DNA from: Cytophagaceae bacterium
GTDB taxonomy: Bacteria > Bacteroidota > Bacteroidia > Cytophagales > Flexibacteraceae
Length of the DNA stretch: 64,000 nt
Reading direction: 5' to 3'
Assembly (NCBI GenBank): GCA_027485575.1
Contig: JAIXQU010000051.1
Span: forward strand, 1 to 64,000
The notes under the pieces were generated by a model. The model was not told where the DNA came from, ran no database searches, and saw only the letters and a program-made list of their open reading frames with translations. How positions within the stretch are numbered: position 1 is the first letter of the stretch; every line of letters starts with the position of its first letter. The position numbers and the translations under genes were made by a program. This document shows, in pieces, positions 17,493 through 25,475 of the stretch.

Positions 17493-17678
17493 ATGTTCAG
17501 GCAATTTCTTCAACAGGTTCCAGGGGCCGATTTTTACATGATTGGCTCACTGATGATTTTTTTGGTATTCTTTTTTGGTGTTGGTCTTTATCTTCTAACC
17601 GGGGATAAAGAAAAATTTGAGGAAATGGCGCAACTTCCTTTGAATCAGAATATAAATGAAATCAATAATAACAATTAA
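17493..17678 (+). CDS. ccoQ: cbb3-type oxidase small subunit CcoQ-like
   Basis: 61-residue single-helix protein (MIGSLMIFLVFFFGVGLYLL) with a short charged tail ending in Asn repeats. Its place between ccoNO and ccoP and its size fit CcoQ/FixQ, which stabilises the interaction of CcoP with the core. Sequence similarity in such short proteins is weak, so the call rests largely on context. Confidence 0.82.
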   Translation: MFRQFLQQVPGADFYMIGSLMIFLVFFFGVGLYLLTGDKEKFEEMAQLPLNQNINEINNNN

Positions 17679-17689
17679 TTAGGAAGGTC

Positions 17690-18541
17690 ATGAAAAAGGT
17701 GTTCGGTTTATTTTTGATATTGGCATTTCCTTTTTCTGGAATAGGCCAGGATATTGCCAAAGAAAGCGCATTAACTGAAAATGAAATGTTGACTGGTGCT
17801 GCTTTGGTCGTCCTTGGATTTACAGTATTGTTGGTCTTTGTTTTGGTCCTTTTGTTGATAAAGTTAAAAAATACCCTGAATCCTTTGATCCAAAGAACTG
17901 AGGAAGAAGAACTTTATGAAGAACAGGATTTATGGAGCAAACTTTTTCAACTCAGACCCCTGGCGCTTGAGGAAAAACTAGTTATGGCTCATTCCTATGA
18001 TGGAATCGAGGAGCTCGATAATCCAACCCCGCCCTGGTTTATGTTTTTGTTTTATTCCACCATTTTGTTTGGCGCCATTTATTGGGTGGTTTACCATGGT
18101 CTAGGCGATGGAAAAATTATGGAGAATGAATATGCAGCCCAGGTTAAGGATGCAGAAATTGTTAGGGAAATTTATTTGAAAAAGTTTGCCAATTCAGTAA
18201 ATGAAAGCAATGTGACTCTTGTTACCAAAAAGGACCAAATTCTGGAGGGCAAACAAATCTATGACAATAATTGTGTGGCATGCCATAGTTCCGGAGGGGA
18301 GGGAAAAGTTGGTCCAAATCTGACAGATGATTATTATTTGCATGGTGCTGGTATAAAAAACATTTTTCATACCGTTTCTGAAGGGGTCCCTGAAAAAGGT
18401 ATGATTGCCTGGAAAAAGCAACTCAATCCGCTTCAAATACAATTGGTTTCCAGTTATGTCATAACCTTGAAAGGGACAACTCCTGCAAATCCTAAAGCCC
18501 CTCAAGGAGTAAAGGAGGGAACTCAACAGGCAGGATTATAA
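17690..18541 (+). CDS. ccoP: cbb3-type cytochrome c oxidase subunit III (CcoP)
   Basis: 283 residues. A signal-like hydrophobic start is followed by a membrane helix (GAALVVLGFTVLLVFVLVLLLI), the CcoP N-terminal block NPTPPWFMFLFYSTILFGAIYWVVYH and a cytochrome c domain with CVACH at residues 195–199. Only one CxxCH is present, whereas proteobacterial CcoP has two hemes; single-heme forms are usual in Bacteroidota. Met ligand is probably in EKGMIAWKK. It carries electrons to CcoO/CcoN. No ccoG or ccoH follows; a desaturase gene comes 72 bp later. Confidence 0.94.
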   Translation: MKKVFGLFLILAFPFSGIGQDIAKESALTENEMLTGAALVVLGFTVLLVFVLVLLLIKLKNTLNPLIQRTEEEELYEEQDLWSKLFQLRPLALEEKLVMAHSYDGIEELDNPTPPWFMFLFYSTILFGAIYWVVYHGLGDGKIMENEYAAQVKDAEIVREIYLKKFANSVNESNVTLVTKKDQILEGKQIYDNNCVACHSSGGEGKVGPNLTDDYYLHGAGIKNIFHTVSEGVPEKGMIAWKKQLNPLQIQLVSSYVITLKGTTPANPKAPQGVKEGTQQAGL

Positions 18542-18613
18542 GAGCTGGTAATTTTATAAATTGTTCATAACCAGAATTTAAGCAGGTATTTACGCAGCAG
18601 AATTTATTCAACC

Positions 18614-19360
18614 ATGTATATATTAATTTTCTTTTTAGCACATTGGTATTTAAGTCTTTTTGCCCAAACATTTTTTCTGCACCGCTATGCTGCCCATGCC
18701 ATGTTTACGATGCACAAAACCTGGGAGAAGTTCTTTTATATATGCACCTATATTTTTCAAGGTTCATCTTTCCTGAGTCCAAAAGCGTACGGTGTCATGC
18801 ATCGTTTGCATCATGCTTTTGCAGACACTGAAAAAGATCCGCACTCACCTTCTTATTCAAAAAACTTGCTGGATATGATGTGGAAAACAAAAAATATATA
18901 CAATGATATTTTGAACAACAGAGCCAATATTGAAGCTAAATTTCTAAAAAATGTTCCTGATTGGAGGCCCATTGAATGGCTTGGTGACCAATGGTTCTCG
19001 AGGGTATTATGGGGAACCTTGTATACTCTTTTCTACATTCAGTTTGCGACAGCTTGGTGGCAGTTTTTGCTTTTGCCAATTCACTATTTGATGGGGCCGG
19101 TTCACGGTGCCATCATCAATTGGTTTGCCCACAAGTTTGGATATGTCAATTTCAAGGTAAATGATACAGCCAGAAATCTTTTGCCATTAGATTTTTTAAT
19201 GATGGGAGAAAGCTACCATAACAACCACCATAAATTTGGAGGAAGGCCCAACTTTGGAATTCGATGGTTCGAATTGGACCCAACCTATCCGGTGTTGCTT
19301 TTGCTTGATTTTTTACATGTCATCAGGCTTAAAGCCAACAACGATTTGAAAATATTTTAA
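18614..19360 (+). CDS. Acyl-CoA desaturase (membrane fatty acid desaturase)
   Basis: 248-residue membrane di-iron desaturase with the three histidine boxes HRYAAH (about residue 23), HRLHH (about residue 63) and YHNNHH (about residue 203). Four hydrophobic segments are visible. Such enzymes introduce a cis double bond, typically delta-9, using oxygen and reduced carriers. The protein is shorter than many bacterial stearoyl-CoA desaturases (about 300 residues) because the N-terminus starts close to the first box. It follows ccoP on the same strand; both products use oxygen and low-oxygen coregulation is conceivable, but no shared site is seen. Confidence 0.9.
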   Translation: MYILIFFLAHWYLSLFAQTFFLHRYAAHAMFTMHKTWEKFFYICTYIFQGSSFLSPKAYGVMHRLHHAFADTEKDPHSPSYSKNLLDMMWKTKNIYNDILNNRANIEAKFLKNVPDWRPIEWLGDQWFSRVLWGTLYTLFYIQFATAWWQFLLLPIHYLMGPVHGAIINWFAHKFGYVNFKVNDTARNLLPLDFLMMGESYHNNHHKFGGRPNFGIRWFELDPTYPVLLLLDFLHVIRLKANNDLKIF

Positions 19361-19403
19361 GGTGCAGGAGTAGAAAAATTAGCGCAAAAGTTGATTTTTC
19401 ACA

Positions 19404-19468
19404 TTACAATAAGGCCACATCCAACCCTACTTCTTCCTTCATCGCCTTCAAAAATCGTCACTTGGATT
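19404..19468 (-). pseudogene. Decayed second copy of the dnaE 3' end
   Basis: These 65 bases align with the last 66 bases of the intact dnaE gene (19895–19960): I count 52 identities, 13 substitutions and one single-base deletion. Read with the frame corrected it encodes NPSDDF..KAMKEEVGLDVALL followed by a stop, against KAMKEEVGLEVSLL in DnaE. Ten of the 13 substitutions fall at third codon positions and none at second positions. That pattern means the two copies diverged as working genes before this one was cut off, so it is more likely a displaced original or foreign 3' end than a recent tandem copy. The homology stops sharply after GGATT. Confidence 0.75.
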
Positions 19469-19496
19469 TTCTTTTAGATAGTGCTAAAACCTTCTT

Positions 19497-19754
19497 TTAT
19501 GGTTTAACAAAACTTAAAAATCCTTCCGTAGAAAGGTCTTCATTTAACTCTTCCCAATGTAGCCATTTGCCTTCATTCCACAATTCAAATGATTGACGCT
19601 GGGTATCGGTGCCATTTTCAAGTATGGGATACCATGATAAGGGGTGGCCGAAAATCCGCTGATCATTCATTTTTACAAAAATATAACCATCCTGAAACCA
19701 GACTTTTTCAGCTTTAAGTCCCGAAGGTTTCAACGTTTGAAGTAAGCTTTCCAT
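19497..19754 (-). CDS. DUF2442 domain protein
   Basis: 85-residue DUF2442 protein, recognised by KVWFQDGYIFVKMNDQRIFG, then HPLSWYPILENGTDTQRQSF and the end WEELNEDLSTEGFLSF. The family occurs paired with DUF4160 proteins in layouts that resemble toxin–antitoxin modules, but no activity is firmly known. Here the partner upstream is reduced to its C-terminal part and overlaps this gene by 25 bp. The pair lies between the dnaE tail remnant and intact dnaE, which marks it as inserted DNA. Confidence 0.85.
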   Translation of the reverse strand: MESLLQTLKPSGLKAEKVWFQDGYIFVKMNDQRIFGHPLSWYPILENGTDTQRQSFELWNEGKWLHWEELNEDLSTEGFLSFVKP

Positions 19755-19867
19755 TTTTGTTCTATCAGGTCTTCATTTTCTTCAATTATACTTTCTGCCA
19801 AATGAATATCTTTATTTTTCATTCCTTTGTTTTCAACCAATTGTGATTTACGAATAGAAGGACTCAA
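19730..19867 (-). pseudogene. Truncated DUF4160 partner gene (C-terminal remnant)
   Basis: A 45-codon open frame from TTG 19867 (or 30 codons from ATG 19822) encoding QLVENKGMKNKDIHLAES and IIEENEDLIEQKWKAYFKR. The pattern of a short strand, a helix and a closing W-x-x-Y/F-F resembles the C-terminal half of Bacteroidota DUF4160 proteins, which normally precede and overlap DUF2442 genes. An in-frame stop sits directly upstream and dnaE ends 28 bp further, so the N-terminal half is missing. It could also be a genuine short gene; the identification is by eye. Confidence 0.5.
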
Positions 19868-19894
19868 TTAGTTTAAATCAAATAGATCCTTTTT

Positions 19895-22800
19895 TTAAAG
19901 CAGCGATACCTCCAATCCTACTTCCTCTTTCATCGCCTTCAAAAAATCATCACTCGGATTCACCATCATTTTTCGGCTGAAGGCATCGGCTTCAATGGTT
20001 TCAGCCTGGTCAATGAACCGGAAACGGATGCTTTGTTTTCCCTGGTGCTTTTTTAAAACCGATTCCAAAAGGTCCAGATTGATGCTGTCCAGCAGCTCAA
20101 TCGGAATTTTCACTTCCAGACCTTTTAAGAATTTGGATCTTACTTCTTCCAGCAACATCATGTCCAAAACATTGAACATGAACTCATTTTCGTTGCCAAA
20201 CCGAGGTCTGAATTCACCTTTTACAAATATAAACTGACCTTCCTTTCCAAAGCTTTCATATTTCTGGTAGTCCTTTCCAAATAGCGCTATTTCGTATTGC
20301 CCCGAATAATCTGTGATAGCAAACCTGCAATATGGATTTCCGTTTTTGGCAATTTTCTGGATTCGGTTGGTCACCATGCCCGCAAAGCGGATTTCCCTTC
20401 CGGGTTTTGCTTCGATGTCCGCAGCAGCAACTGTACAAAAAGTTTCTATGTCCTTTTTGAATGGATCAAGCGGATGGCCGGAAATGTAAAATCCAACCAC
20501 ATCATACTCTCTTTGAAGGGCTTCCATGGCTATCATTTCCGGAATTACCGGAATTTTAGGCTCCGCCACCTGAGCTGAAAAACCAGAACTTCCAAAAAGT
20601 GAAGTTTGTGCAGAATTCGTCTGACTGGCTTTGGCATTTCCGAAGCGAATCATTTTTTCAATCAGGTTGTCCTCTCCCTCTACAAAGAAATGGCCTCTGT
20701 GCAATCCATTTTCCTTAAATCCGTCAAAAGCACCTGCAGCTGCCAGCGATTCCAGGGTTTTTTTATTGATGCTGCGTTGGCTAACCCGCTCTGCAAATTG
20801 CCAAAGACCTGTATAAATTCCTTTTTCCTGCCTGTCTTTTACCAATCCTTCCACTGCCGCCTCTCCAACTCCTTTGATTCCCGCCAGGCCAAATCGAATC
20901 TGCCCCTCCATATTTGGTGTGAAATCTGCAAAAGACTCATTTACATCTGGGCCCAAAACTTTGATGCCCATGCGGTTGCACTCTTCCATGTAGTACTTCA
21001 CCTTGTCTATATTGGCCTTTTCATTGGTAAGGTTGGCAGCCATATATTCTGCGGGATAATGTGCTTTGAGCCAGGCTGTCTGGAAGGCTACAAACGCATA
21101 GCAAGTGGCATGGCTTTTATTAAAAGCATAGGCAGCAAATGCTTCCCAATCCACCCAGATTTTATTCAGTTTATCCTGGGGATGGCCTTTCGCTACCGCC
21201 TTTTCCATAAACATGGGCTTTAGTTTGTCCAGTGTTTTTCTGTCTTTTTTACCCATTGCTTTTCGCAGTACATCGGCATCTCCTTTCGAAAAATCAGCCA
21301 GGCGCTGCGAAAGCAGCATCACCTGTTCCTGATAGACAGTAATGCCATAGGTTTCTTCCAATATTTCAGCCATTTCCGGCAAATCGTAGCTAATTGCTTC
21401 CTGACCATTTTTTCGCTTCACAAAATTGGGAATATACTCCAAAGGCCCTGGGCGGTACAGTGCGTTCATGGCTATAAGGTCTTCAAATTTAGTGGGTTTG
21501 AGATCCTTCATGTATTTCTGCATACCCACACTTTCAAACTGAAATACACCATTTAACTCACCTCTTTGAAATAGTTCAAAAGTTTTCTGGTCCGAAAGGT
21601 CTACATTATCCATATCAAACTCCAGATTGTGGTTTTGCTTGATAAGCTTGAGACAGTTTTTTATGATGGTGAGGGTTTTGAGGCCCAAAAAGTCCATTTT
21701 GATAACCCCGGCATCCTCAATAACGGTACCTTCAAATTGTGTAAGTAAAAATTCAGAATCTTTGGCCGTGGCTATGGGCATAAGTTCTGTAAGGTCGGAA
21801 GGCGCAATGATAACAGCTGAGGCGTGAACTCCGGTATTTCGGACAGAACCTTCCAAAATAATGGCCTCAGTAAGTACTTTGCCTCTTGGGTCAGTTTTGG
21901 AGGTATAAATTTCTCTCAACTGATTTACGAGCATCATATCTTCGGTATTCAGTTCCTCTTTTTCCTCCAGACTTTTTTCACCCTTCAATGGAGCCAATAA
22001 AAGTCTGTTTAGGGTAACGCCAATTTTCTCAGGAATCAATTTTGTAAGTCCATTTGCTTGGTCTAAAGGCAAATCAAGCACACGTGCAACATCTTTTATG
22101 GAGGTTTTGGCAGCCATGGTACCATAAGTTACAATTTGTGCCACCTGGTATTTGCCATACTTTTCAACCACATAATCGAGCACTTTCTGCCGGCCATCAT
22201 CCTCAAAATCAGTATCAATATCTGGCATTGACTTCCTGTCCGGGTTCAGAAACCGCTCAAAAAGGAGCTTGTATTTGATGGGGTCAATGTTGGTTATACC
22301 CACACAATAGGCAATAGCCGAACCCGCTGCTGAACCTCTCCCTGGCCCAATGGAAACGCCAAGATTCCGACCAGCTTTTATAAAATCTGCAACAATGAGA
22401 AAGTAACCCGAAAAGCCCATTGTTTTAACCGTAAATAATTCAAAATCAAGTCGCTCACGTACCTCTTCTGTTATTTCCCCATATCGTTTCAAGGCCCCTT
22501 CAAAAGTAAGGTGTTTGAGGTATTCCCATTGGTCATCAAAGCCTGTTGGCACAGGAAAATTGGGAAGCAAAATATCCCGCTTCAATTCCAGTTTTTCCAC
22601 TTTGTCCACCACCATCTGCGTGTTTTCCAAAGCCTCCGGAATGTCAGAAAACACCTTTTCCATTTCCGCCTTGGTTTTGAAATAAAACTGGTCGTTAGGG
22701 AACTTAAAACGTCGGTTTTTTACAATCGCATCCTCATGCACAAAATCATCAAAGCCTGGCGTGCTTTGCTTTTCTCCCGTGTTGATGCAAAGCAGGATAT

Positions 22801-23458
22801 CATGTGCATTGTAGTCCTTTTGGTTGGTATAGTGGCTATCGTTGGAGCAAATAATGGGCACTTTATACTTTCGACTCCACTTTATCAGAATTTTATTTAC
22901 CACATCCTGCTCCTTCATGTTGTGGCGTTGGAGTTCAATAAAATAGTCATCTCCAAATAGATTGAGCCACCACTGAAACTCTTTTTCGGCCTCCTCTTCA
23001 CTTTTCTGAAGTATCATTTGAGGCACGTAAGCCCCAATACAACAAGTAGTTGCTATTAATCCTTCATGGTATTTTTCAATCAGCTTTTTGTCAATCCGGG
23101 GATAAACGCCATATTTTCCATCTATCCAGCCCAGAGAGCAAAGTTTCGACAGATTTTTATAGCCTTCCGCATTTTTGGCCACCAGCAACTGATGGTACCT
23201 GTCATCCTTTTCCTGCTTGGTAAATTTCTTGCGGTTCATGTCCTCGACCACATAAAATTCGCAACCCACAATCGGTTTTACGCCTTGTTTATTGGCCTCA
23301 TTCACAAACTGAAACACGCCAAACATATTGCCATGGTCTGTAATGGCGCAGGCAAGTTGGCCGTCATCGGCCGCTTTTTTGAGCATATCGCCAATATTGG
23401 CAGCACCATCAAGGAGCGAAAATTGCGTATGACAGTGAAGATGAGAGAATTGAGGCAT
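19895..23458 (-). CDS. dnaE: DNA polymerase III subunit alpha
   Basis: 1187-residue replicative polymerase. PHP domain at the N-terminus (FSHLHCHTQFSLLDGAANI; DHGNMFGVFQF), then the polymerase core with the catalytic Asp motif PDIDTDFEDDGRQKVLDYV preceded by SIGPGRGSAAGSAIAYC, a tandem helix-hairpin-helix region (IRFGLAGIKGVGEAAVEGL) and an OB-fold domain (IRFAGMVTNRIQKIAKNGNPY). The C-terminus ends KAMKEEVGLEVSLL. It appears intact. A decayed duplicate of its last 22 codons lies 430 bp downstream, beyond the DUF4160/DUF2442 insert. Upstream is a 247-bp gap with a dispersed repeat and a palindrome. Confidence 0.98.
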   Translation of the reverse strand: MPQFSHLHCHTQFSLLDGAANIGDMLKKAADDGQLACAITDHGNMFGVFQFVNEANKQGVKPIVGCEFYVVEDMNRKKFTKQEKDDRYHQLLVAKNAEGYKNLSKLCSLGWIDGKYGVYPRIDKKLIEKYHEGLIATTCCIGAYVPQMILQKSEEEAEKEFQWWLNLFGDDYFIELQRHNMKEQDVVNKILIKWSRKYKVPIICSNDSHYTNQKDYNAHDILLCINTGEKQSTPGFDDFVHEDAIVKNRRFKFPNDQFYFKTKAEMEKVFSDIPEALENTQMVVDKVEKLELKRDILLPNFPVPTGFDDQWEYLKHLTFEGALKRYGEITEEVRERLDFELFTVKTMGFSGYFLIVADFIKAGRNLGVSIGPGRGSAAGSAIAYCVGITNIDPIKYKLLFERFLNPDRKSMPDIDTDFEDDGRQKVLDYVVEKYGKYQVAQIVTYGTMAAKTSIKDVARVLDLPLDQANGLTKLIPEKIGVTLNRLLLAPLKGEKSLEEKEELNTEDMMLVNQLREIYTSKTDPRGKVLTEAIILEGSVRNTGVHASAVIIAPSDLTELMPIATAKDSEFLLTQFEGTVIEDAGVIKMDFLGLKTLTIIKNCLKLIKQNHNLEFDMDNVDLSDQKTFELFQRGELNGVFQFESVGMQKYMKDLKPTKFEDLIAMNALYRPGPLEYIPNFVKRKNGQEAISYDLPEMAEILEETYGITVYQEQVMLLSQRLADFSKGDADVLRKAMGKKDRKTLDKLKPMFMEKAVAKGHPQDKLNKIWVDWEAFAAYAFNKSHATCYAFVAFQTAWLKAHYPAEYMAANLTNEKANIDKVKYYMEECNRMGIKVLGPDVNESFADFTPNMEGQIRFGLAGIKGVGEAAVEGLVKDRQEKGIYTGLWQFAERVSQRSINKKTLESLAAAGAFDGFKENGLHRGHFFVEGEDNLIEKMIRFGNAKASQTNSAQTSLFGSSGFSAQVAEPKIPVIPEMIAMEALQREYDVVGFYISGHPLDPFKKDIETFCTVAAADIEAKPGREIRFAGMVTNRIQKIAKNGNPYCRFAITDYSGQYEIALFGKDYQKYESFGKEGQFIFVKGEFRPRFGNENEFMFNVLDMMLLEEVRSKFLKGLEVKIPIELLDSINLDLLESVLKKHQGKQSIRFRFIDQAETIEADAFSRKMMVNPSDDFLKAMKEEVGLEVSLL

Positions 23459-23465
23459 TTGGAAA

Positions 23466-23494
23466 ATTTAAAACTCAGAAGTTAAAATTCAAAA
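23466..23494. repeat. Dispersed intergenic repeat, copy 1 (before dnaE)
   Basis: ATTTAAAACTCAGAAGTT followed by AAAATTCAAAA; 25 of 29 bases match the copy before ftsI at 48522–48550. A CCAG follows in both after 0–3 extra bases. Related text is also found before ftsZ (60656). It lies in the dnaE leader. Confidence 0.5.
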
Positions 23495-23570
23495 CCAGTT
23501 TAAAAACCGATTTGAAATTCACTTCCAATTGAGGATGCAATGTAAAGATTTTTTGGGCAGCCTGGCGGGC

Positions 23571-23586
23571 TCCCGATAAATCGGGA
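23571..23586. repeat. Palindrome TCCCGAT-AA-ATCGGGA
   Basis: Perfect 7-bp arms around AA in the gap between the lipoprotein gene's 3' end and dnaE. There is no T-run after it, so it is not a good terminator. GC-rich hairpins of this kind are often dispersed in Bacteroidota genomes. The rest of this 247-bp gap shows no gene. Confidence 0.45.
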
Positions 23587-23705
23587 ATCCTGAAAAGCGA
23601 TGTTTTAAGAACAATAATTTAAGCTTGATTATCAAAAAATAGAGGCTTGAATTTGAAGACGGAAATGAAGGTGTGAAACTAGAGTTTAATTTGAGGGATT
23701 TGAAT

Positions 23706-24395
23706 TCAATTAAAAAAAGCATCTGCATAGCAAGTATCTTTATGCCTGGAGAAATCCATGTTTTTGGGCTCTATAATTGTACTTCCCGATTCTCTTGTTT
23801 TTTTGTTATAGTAGTCAATTGGAATTTCTTTTTGTAGTTTGGGATACCAATTAATAATCTCGTATTGCCTTGAATGGTACTCCAGGGCATGAAGATATAA
23901 GTTAGAATTAAAGTTTAAGCTATTTGTTGAAAGTGATTGAATATAATTATTGCGATTAAAATAGTAGGTTGAGGTGTCAAAAATCAGCTTTAATTTTAAT
24001 ATTGTTCCTTTAATTGCAAGGTATTCATTTGTAAGCTGTTTTCCTCCATTTAGGTTTCCTGAAGTTGTAATGATGTATTTCTTGAAATTTGCTGTATCAA
24101 GCTGAAAACTAAAATCATTATAAGAACTGCCAAGCTTCATTTTTGGAATTTGAAAATTTCCATTTTCATCGGTGTATGAAACCTGACGGTCAGTCTTGCC
24201 AGAGCTTTGAAGGAACAATCCTCCACCAGCGTAGGTAGTTGTAACTACCATCACTCCCGGTATGGGTTGTCCGGTCTCTTCTAAAATCAAGTTGCCATTT
24301 ATTTTGCCAACTTCCTCAAATTCACTATTGAAAAGCTCTAATTTACAAGAAGATAGCATAATAAAACCGAACAGAACAATTGTCTTTATTTTCAT
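23706..24395 (-). CDS. Lipoprotein with carboxypeptidase regulatory-like domain
   Basis: 229 residues. The N-terminus MKIKTIVLFGFIMLSSCKLE is a lipoprotein signal with lipobox LSSC. Next comes a CarboxypepD_reg-like beta-sandwich (VGKINGNLILEETGQPIPGVMV...YTDENGNFQIPKM), a domain common in Bacteroidota surface and TonB-linked proteins. The C-terminal ~110 residues are not recognised. Its start overlaps the stop of the upstream gene by ATGA, so the two are made together. Role unknown; probably a cell-envelope protein. Confidence 0.8.
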   Translation of the reverse strand: MKIKTIVLFGFIMLSSCKLELFNSEFEEVGKINGNLILEETGQPIPGVMVVTTTYAGGGLFLQSSGKTDRQVSYTDENGNFQIPKMKLGSSYNDFSFQLDTANFKKYIITTSGNLNGGKQLTNEYLAIKGTILKLKLIFDTSTYYFNRNNYIQSLSTNSLNFNSNLYLHALEYHSRQYEIINWYPKLQKEIPIDYYNKKTRESGSTIIEPKNMDFSRHKDTCYADAFFN

Positions 24396-25075
24396 GTGTT
24401 TAATTTTAGGGATAATTGAAGTTGATTTAAAGTACCCGGTTGATATTTGAAATCAGAAGAGGCAATAGAAAACATTGTAATAACTCCAAGTAAAAGTTGT
24501 GGATAGCCTTCTCTGGAAAGGCTTCTGTAGACACCAACTTGTAAACCAGGTGTAAATCTTCTAAAAGGCTTTAAATAAAGCTCTTCATTTGAAAGATCGG
24601 TTTTGTTCAGTTCAAATCCGGATTTTATTAGTGAACCAGAAATCAATTGTCTAACAATAATGCCATTAGCAAAAATCCATTTAGAATTTTCCTTGAATCT
24701 AAAATTTCCTAAAAAACCATAACTCAGGAAGACCATTTTCCTGGTGTAATTCAATTGATAGAGACTAGAGTTGCTTCTTATGGACTGATAATCTGCATCA
24801 AAACCTAAGCTAAGCCCACCTGACCATTTTGTTGAAAACTGTTTTGTTGCTGAACCAAAAAATGCGGCAGATCCATTTGGAATAACATTTGCATTTTTAT
24901 GAGTTCCTAAATAGAAACTAGATCCTAAATTTAAACTTGTGCTCAATTTGATTTCTTTCAGAAATGAACTCTGCTTGGCTAAAGTCATATTGCTACTCAG
25001 GAAAAAAAACAGAATAATTATTCCCGGGAATGAAATTATTGCTTTTGTTTGGGGAGTTGAGATTAAAGAAAGCAT
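24392..25075 (-). CDS. Secreted, outer-membrane-beta-barrel-like protein of unknown function
   Basis: 227 residues from ATG 25075, preferred because it gives a compact signal peptide (ending near SSNMTLAKQ); the ORF-track start 25111 adds 12 residues. The mature part alternates aromatic and small residues in strand-like segments (LSTSLNLGSSFYLGTH, LSYGFLGNFRFKENSKW) and ends in an LSLKLNT strand, typical of small barrel proteins. No family is recognised. It is coupled to the downstream lipoprotein gene by an ATGA overlap, suggesting an envelope pair. Confidence 0.65.
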   Translation of the reverse strand: MLSLISTPQTKAIISFPGIIILFFFLSSNMTLAKQSSFLKEIKLSTSLNLGSSFYLGTHKNANVIPNGSAAFFGSATKQFSTKWSGGLSLGFDADYQSIRSNSSLYQLNYTRKMVFLSYGFLGNFRFKENSKWIFANGIIVRQLISGSLIKSGFELNKTDLSNEELYLKPFRRFTPGLQVGVYRSLSREGYPQLLLGVITMFSIASSDFKYQPGTLNQLQLSLKLNT

Positions 25076-25312
25076 TTTATAAATAACAGATAAATTAATA
25101 ATATACAACATTTAAAGCCAGTTACTTGAGCCTTTATTGCTCTTTTATCTTTGAGGGTCCAATATACACGAAAAATTATATCATGATAACCTTAAGGCAA
25201 GCATAGTTGGGTAATCTTAAATATTTTTTGTAATGCCCGAACCATATGCATCCAAGGTGTTGTCAGATTTTTTAAACTTTATTTTGGGCTTAATTTTACT
25301 CTGTTTTTTAAA

Positions 25313-25348
25313 ACAAAAAAAGCCGCCTTTTGCAAAGCGGCCTTTTTT
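25313..25348 (-). terminator. Intrinsic terminator after tRNA-Arg
   Basis: Stem GCCGC/GCGGC with loop TTTGCAAAAG, followed on the minus strand by seven Ts; an A-run precedes it. It begins 7 bases after the tRNA 3' end. The symmetric A/T flanks make it potentially bidirectional. Confidence 0.8.
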
Positions 25349-25354
25349 ACTGGG

Positions 25355-25428
25355 TGATCCCGGAGAGACTCGAACTCCCAACCCTCAGAGCCGAAATCTG
25401 ATATTCTATCCAATTGAACTACGGAACC
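25355..25428 (-). tRNA. tRNA-Arg (anticodon UCG)
   Basis: Minus-strand cloverleaf of 74 nt: acceptor GGTTCCG/CGGGATC (two G·T pairs), D-arm GTTC...GAAT, anticodon stem TCAGA/TCTGA with loop TTTCGGC giving anticodon TCG (reads CGA), T-arm GGGAG-TTCGAGT-CTCTC, discriminator A. CCA is not encoded (CCC follows). A perfect −7 box lies 12 bases upstream and a terminator follows directly, so it is a single-gene unit. Confidence 0.93.
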
Positions 25429-25439
25429 ATTTCGGACTG

Positions 25440-25447
25440 CAAACATA
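25440..25447 (-). promoter_or_regulatory. −7 element for tRNA-Arg
   Basis: TATGTTTG on the minus strand, a perfect TAnnTTTG box, placed so that transcription would begin about 5 bases before the tRNA. A −33 TTTG is not evident at the usual distance. Confidence 0.5.
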
Positions 25448-25475
25448 GGAAAAATGTGATTGGCATGAAATTGAA

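Noticed and set aside
20606-21223. 205-codon plus-strand ORF and other long frames opposite dnaE (e.g. 22511–22960, 23066–23485)
   Set aside because: All are shadows of the strongly supported dnaE frame; no family features.
23519-23728. 69-codon minus-strand ORF before dnaE
   Set aside because: Overlaps the lipoprotein 3' end out of frame, has no recognisable features, and runs through a palindrome.
25233-25448. 71-codon plus-strand ORF (DPGETRTPNPQSR...)
   Set aside because: It is the antisense reading of the tRNA-Arg gene and its terminator, a well-known false ORF.
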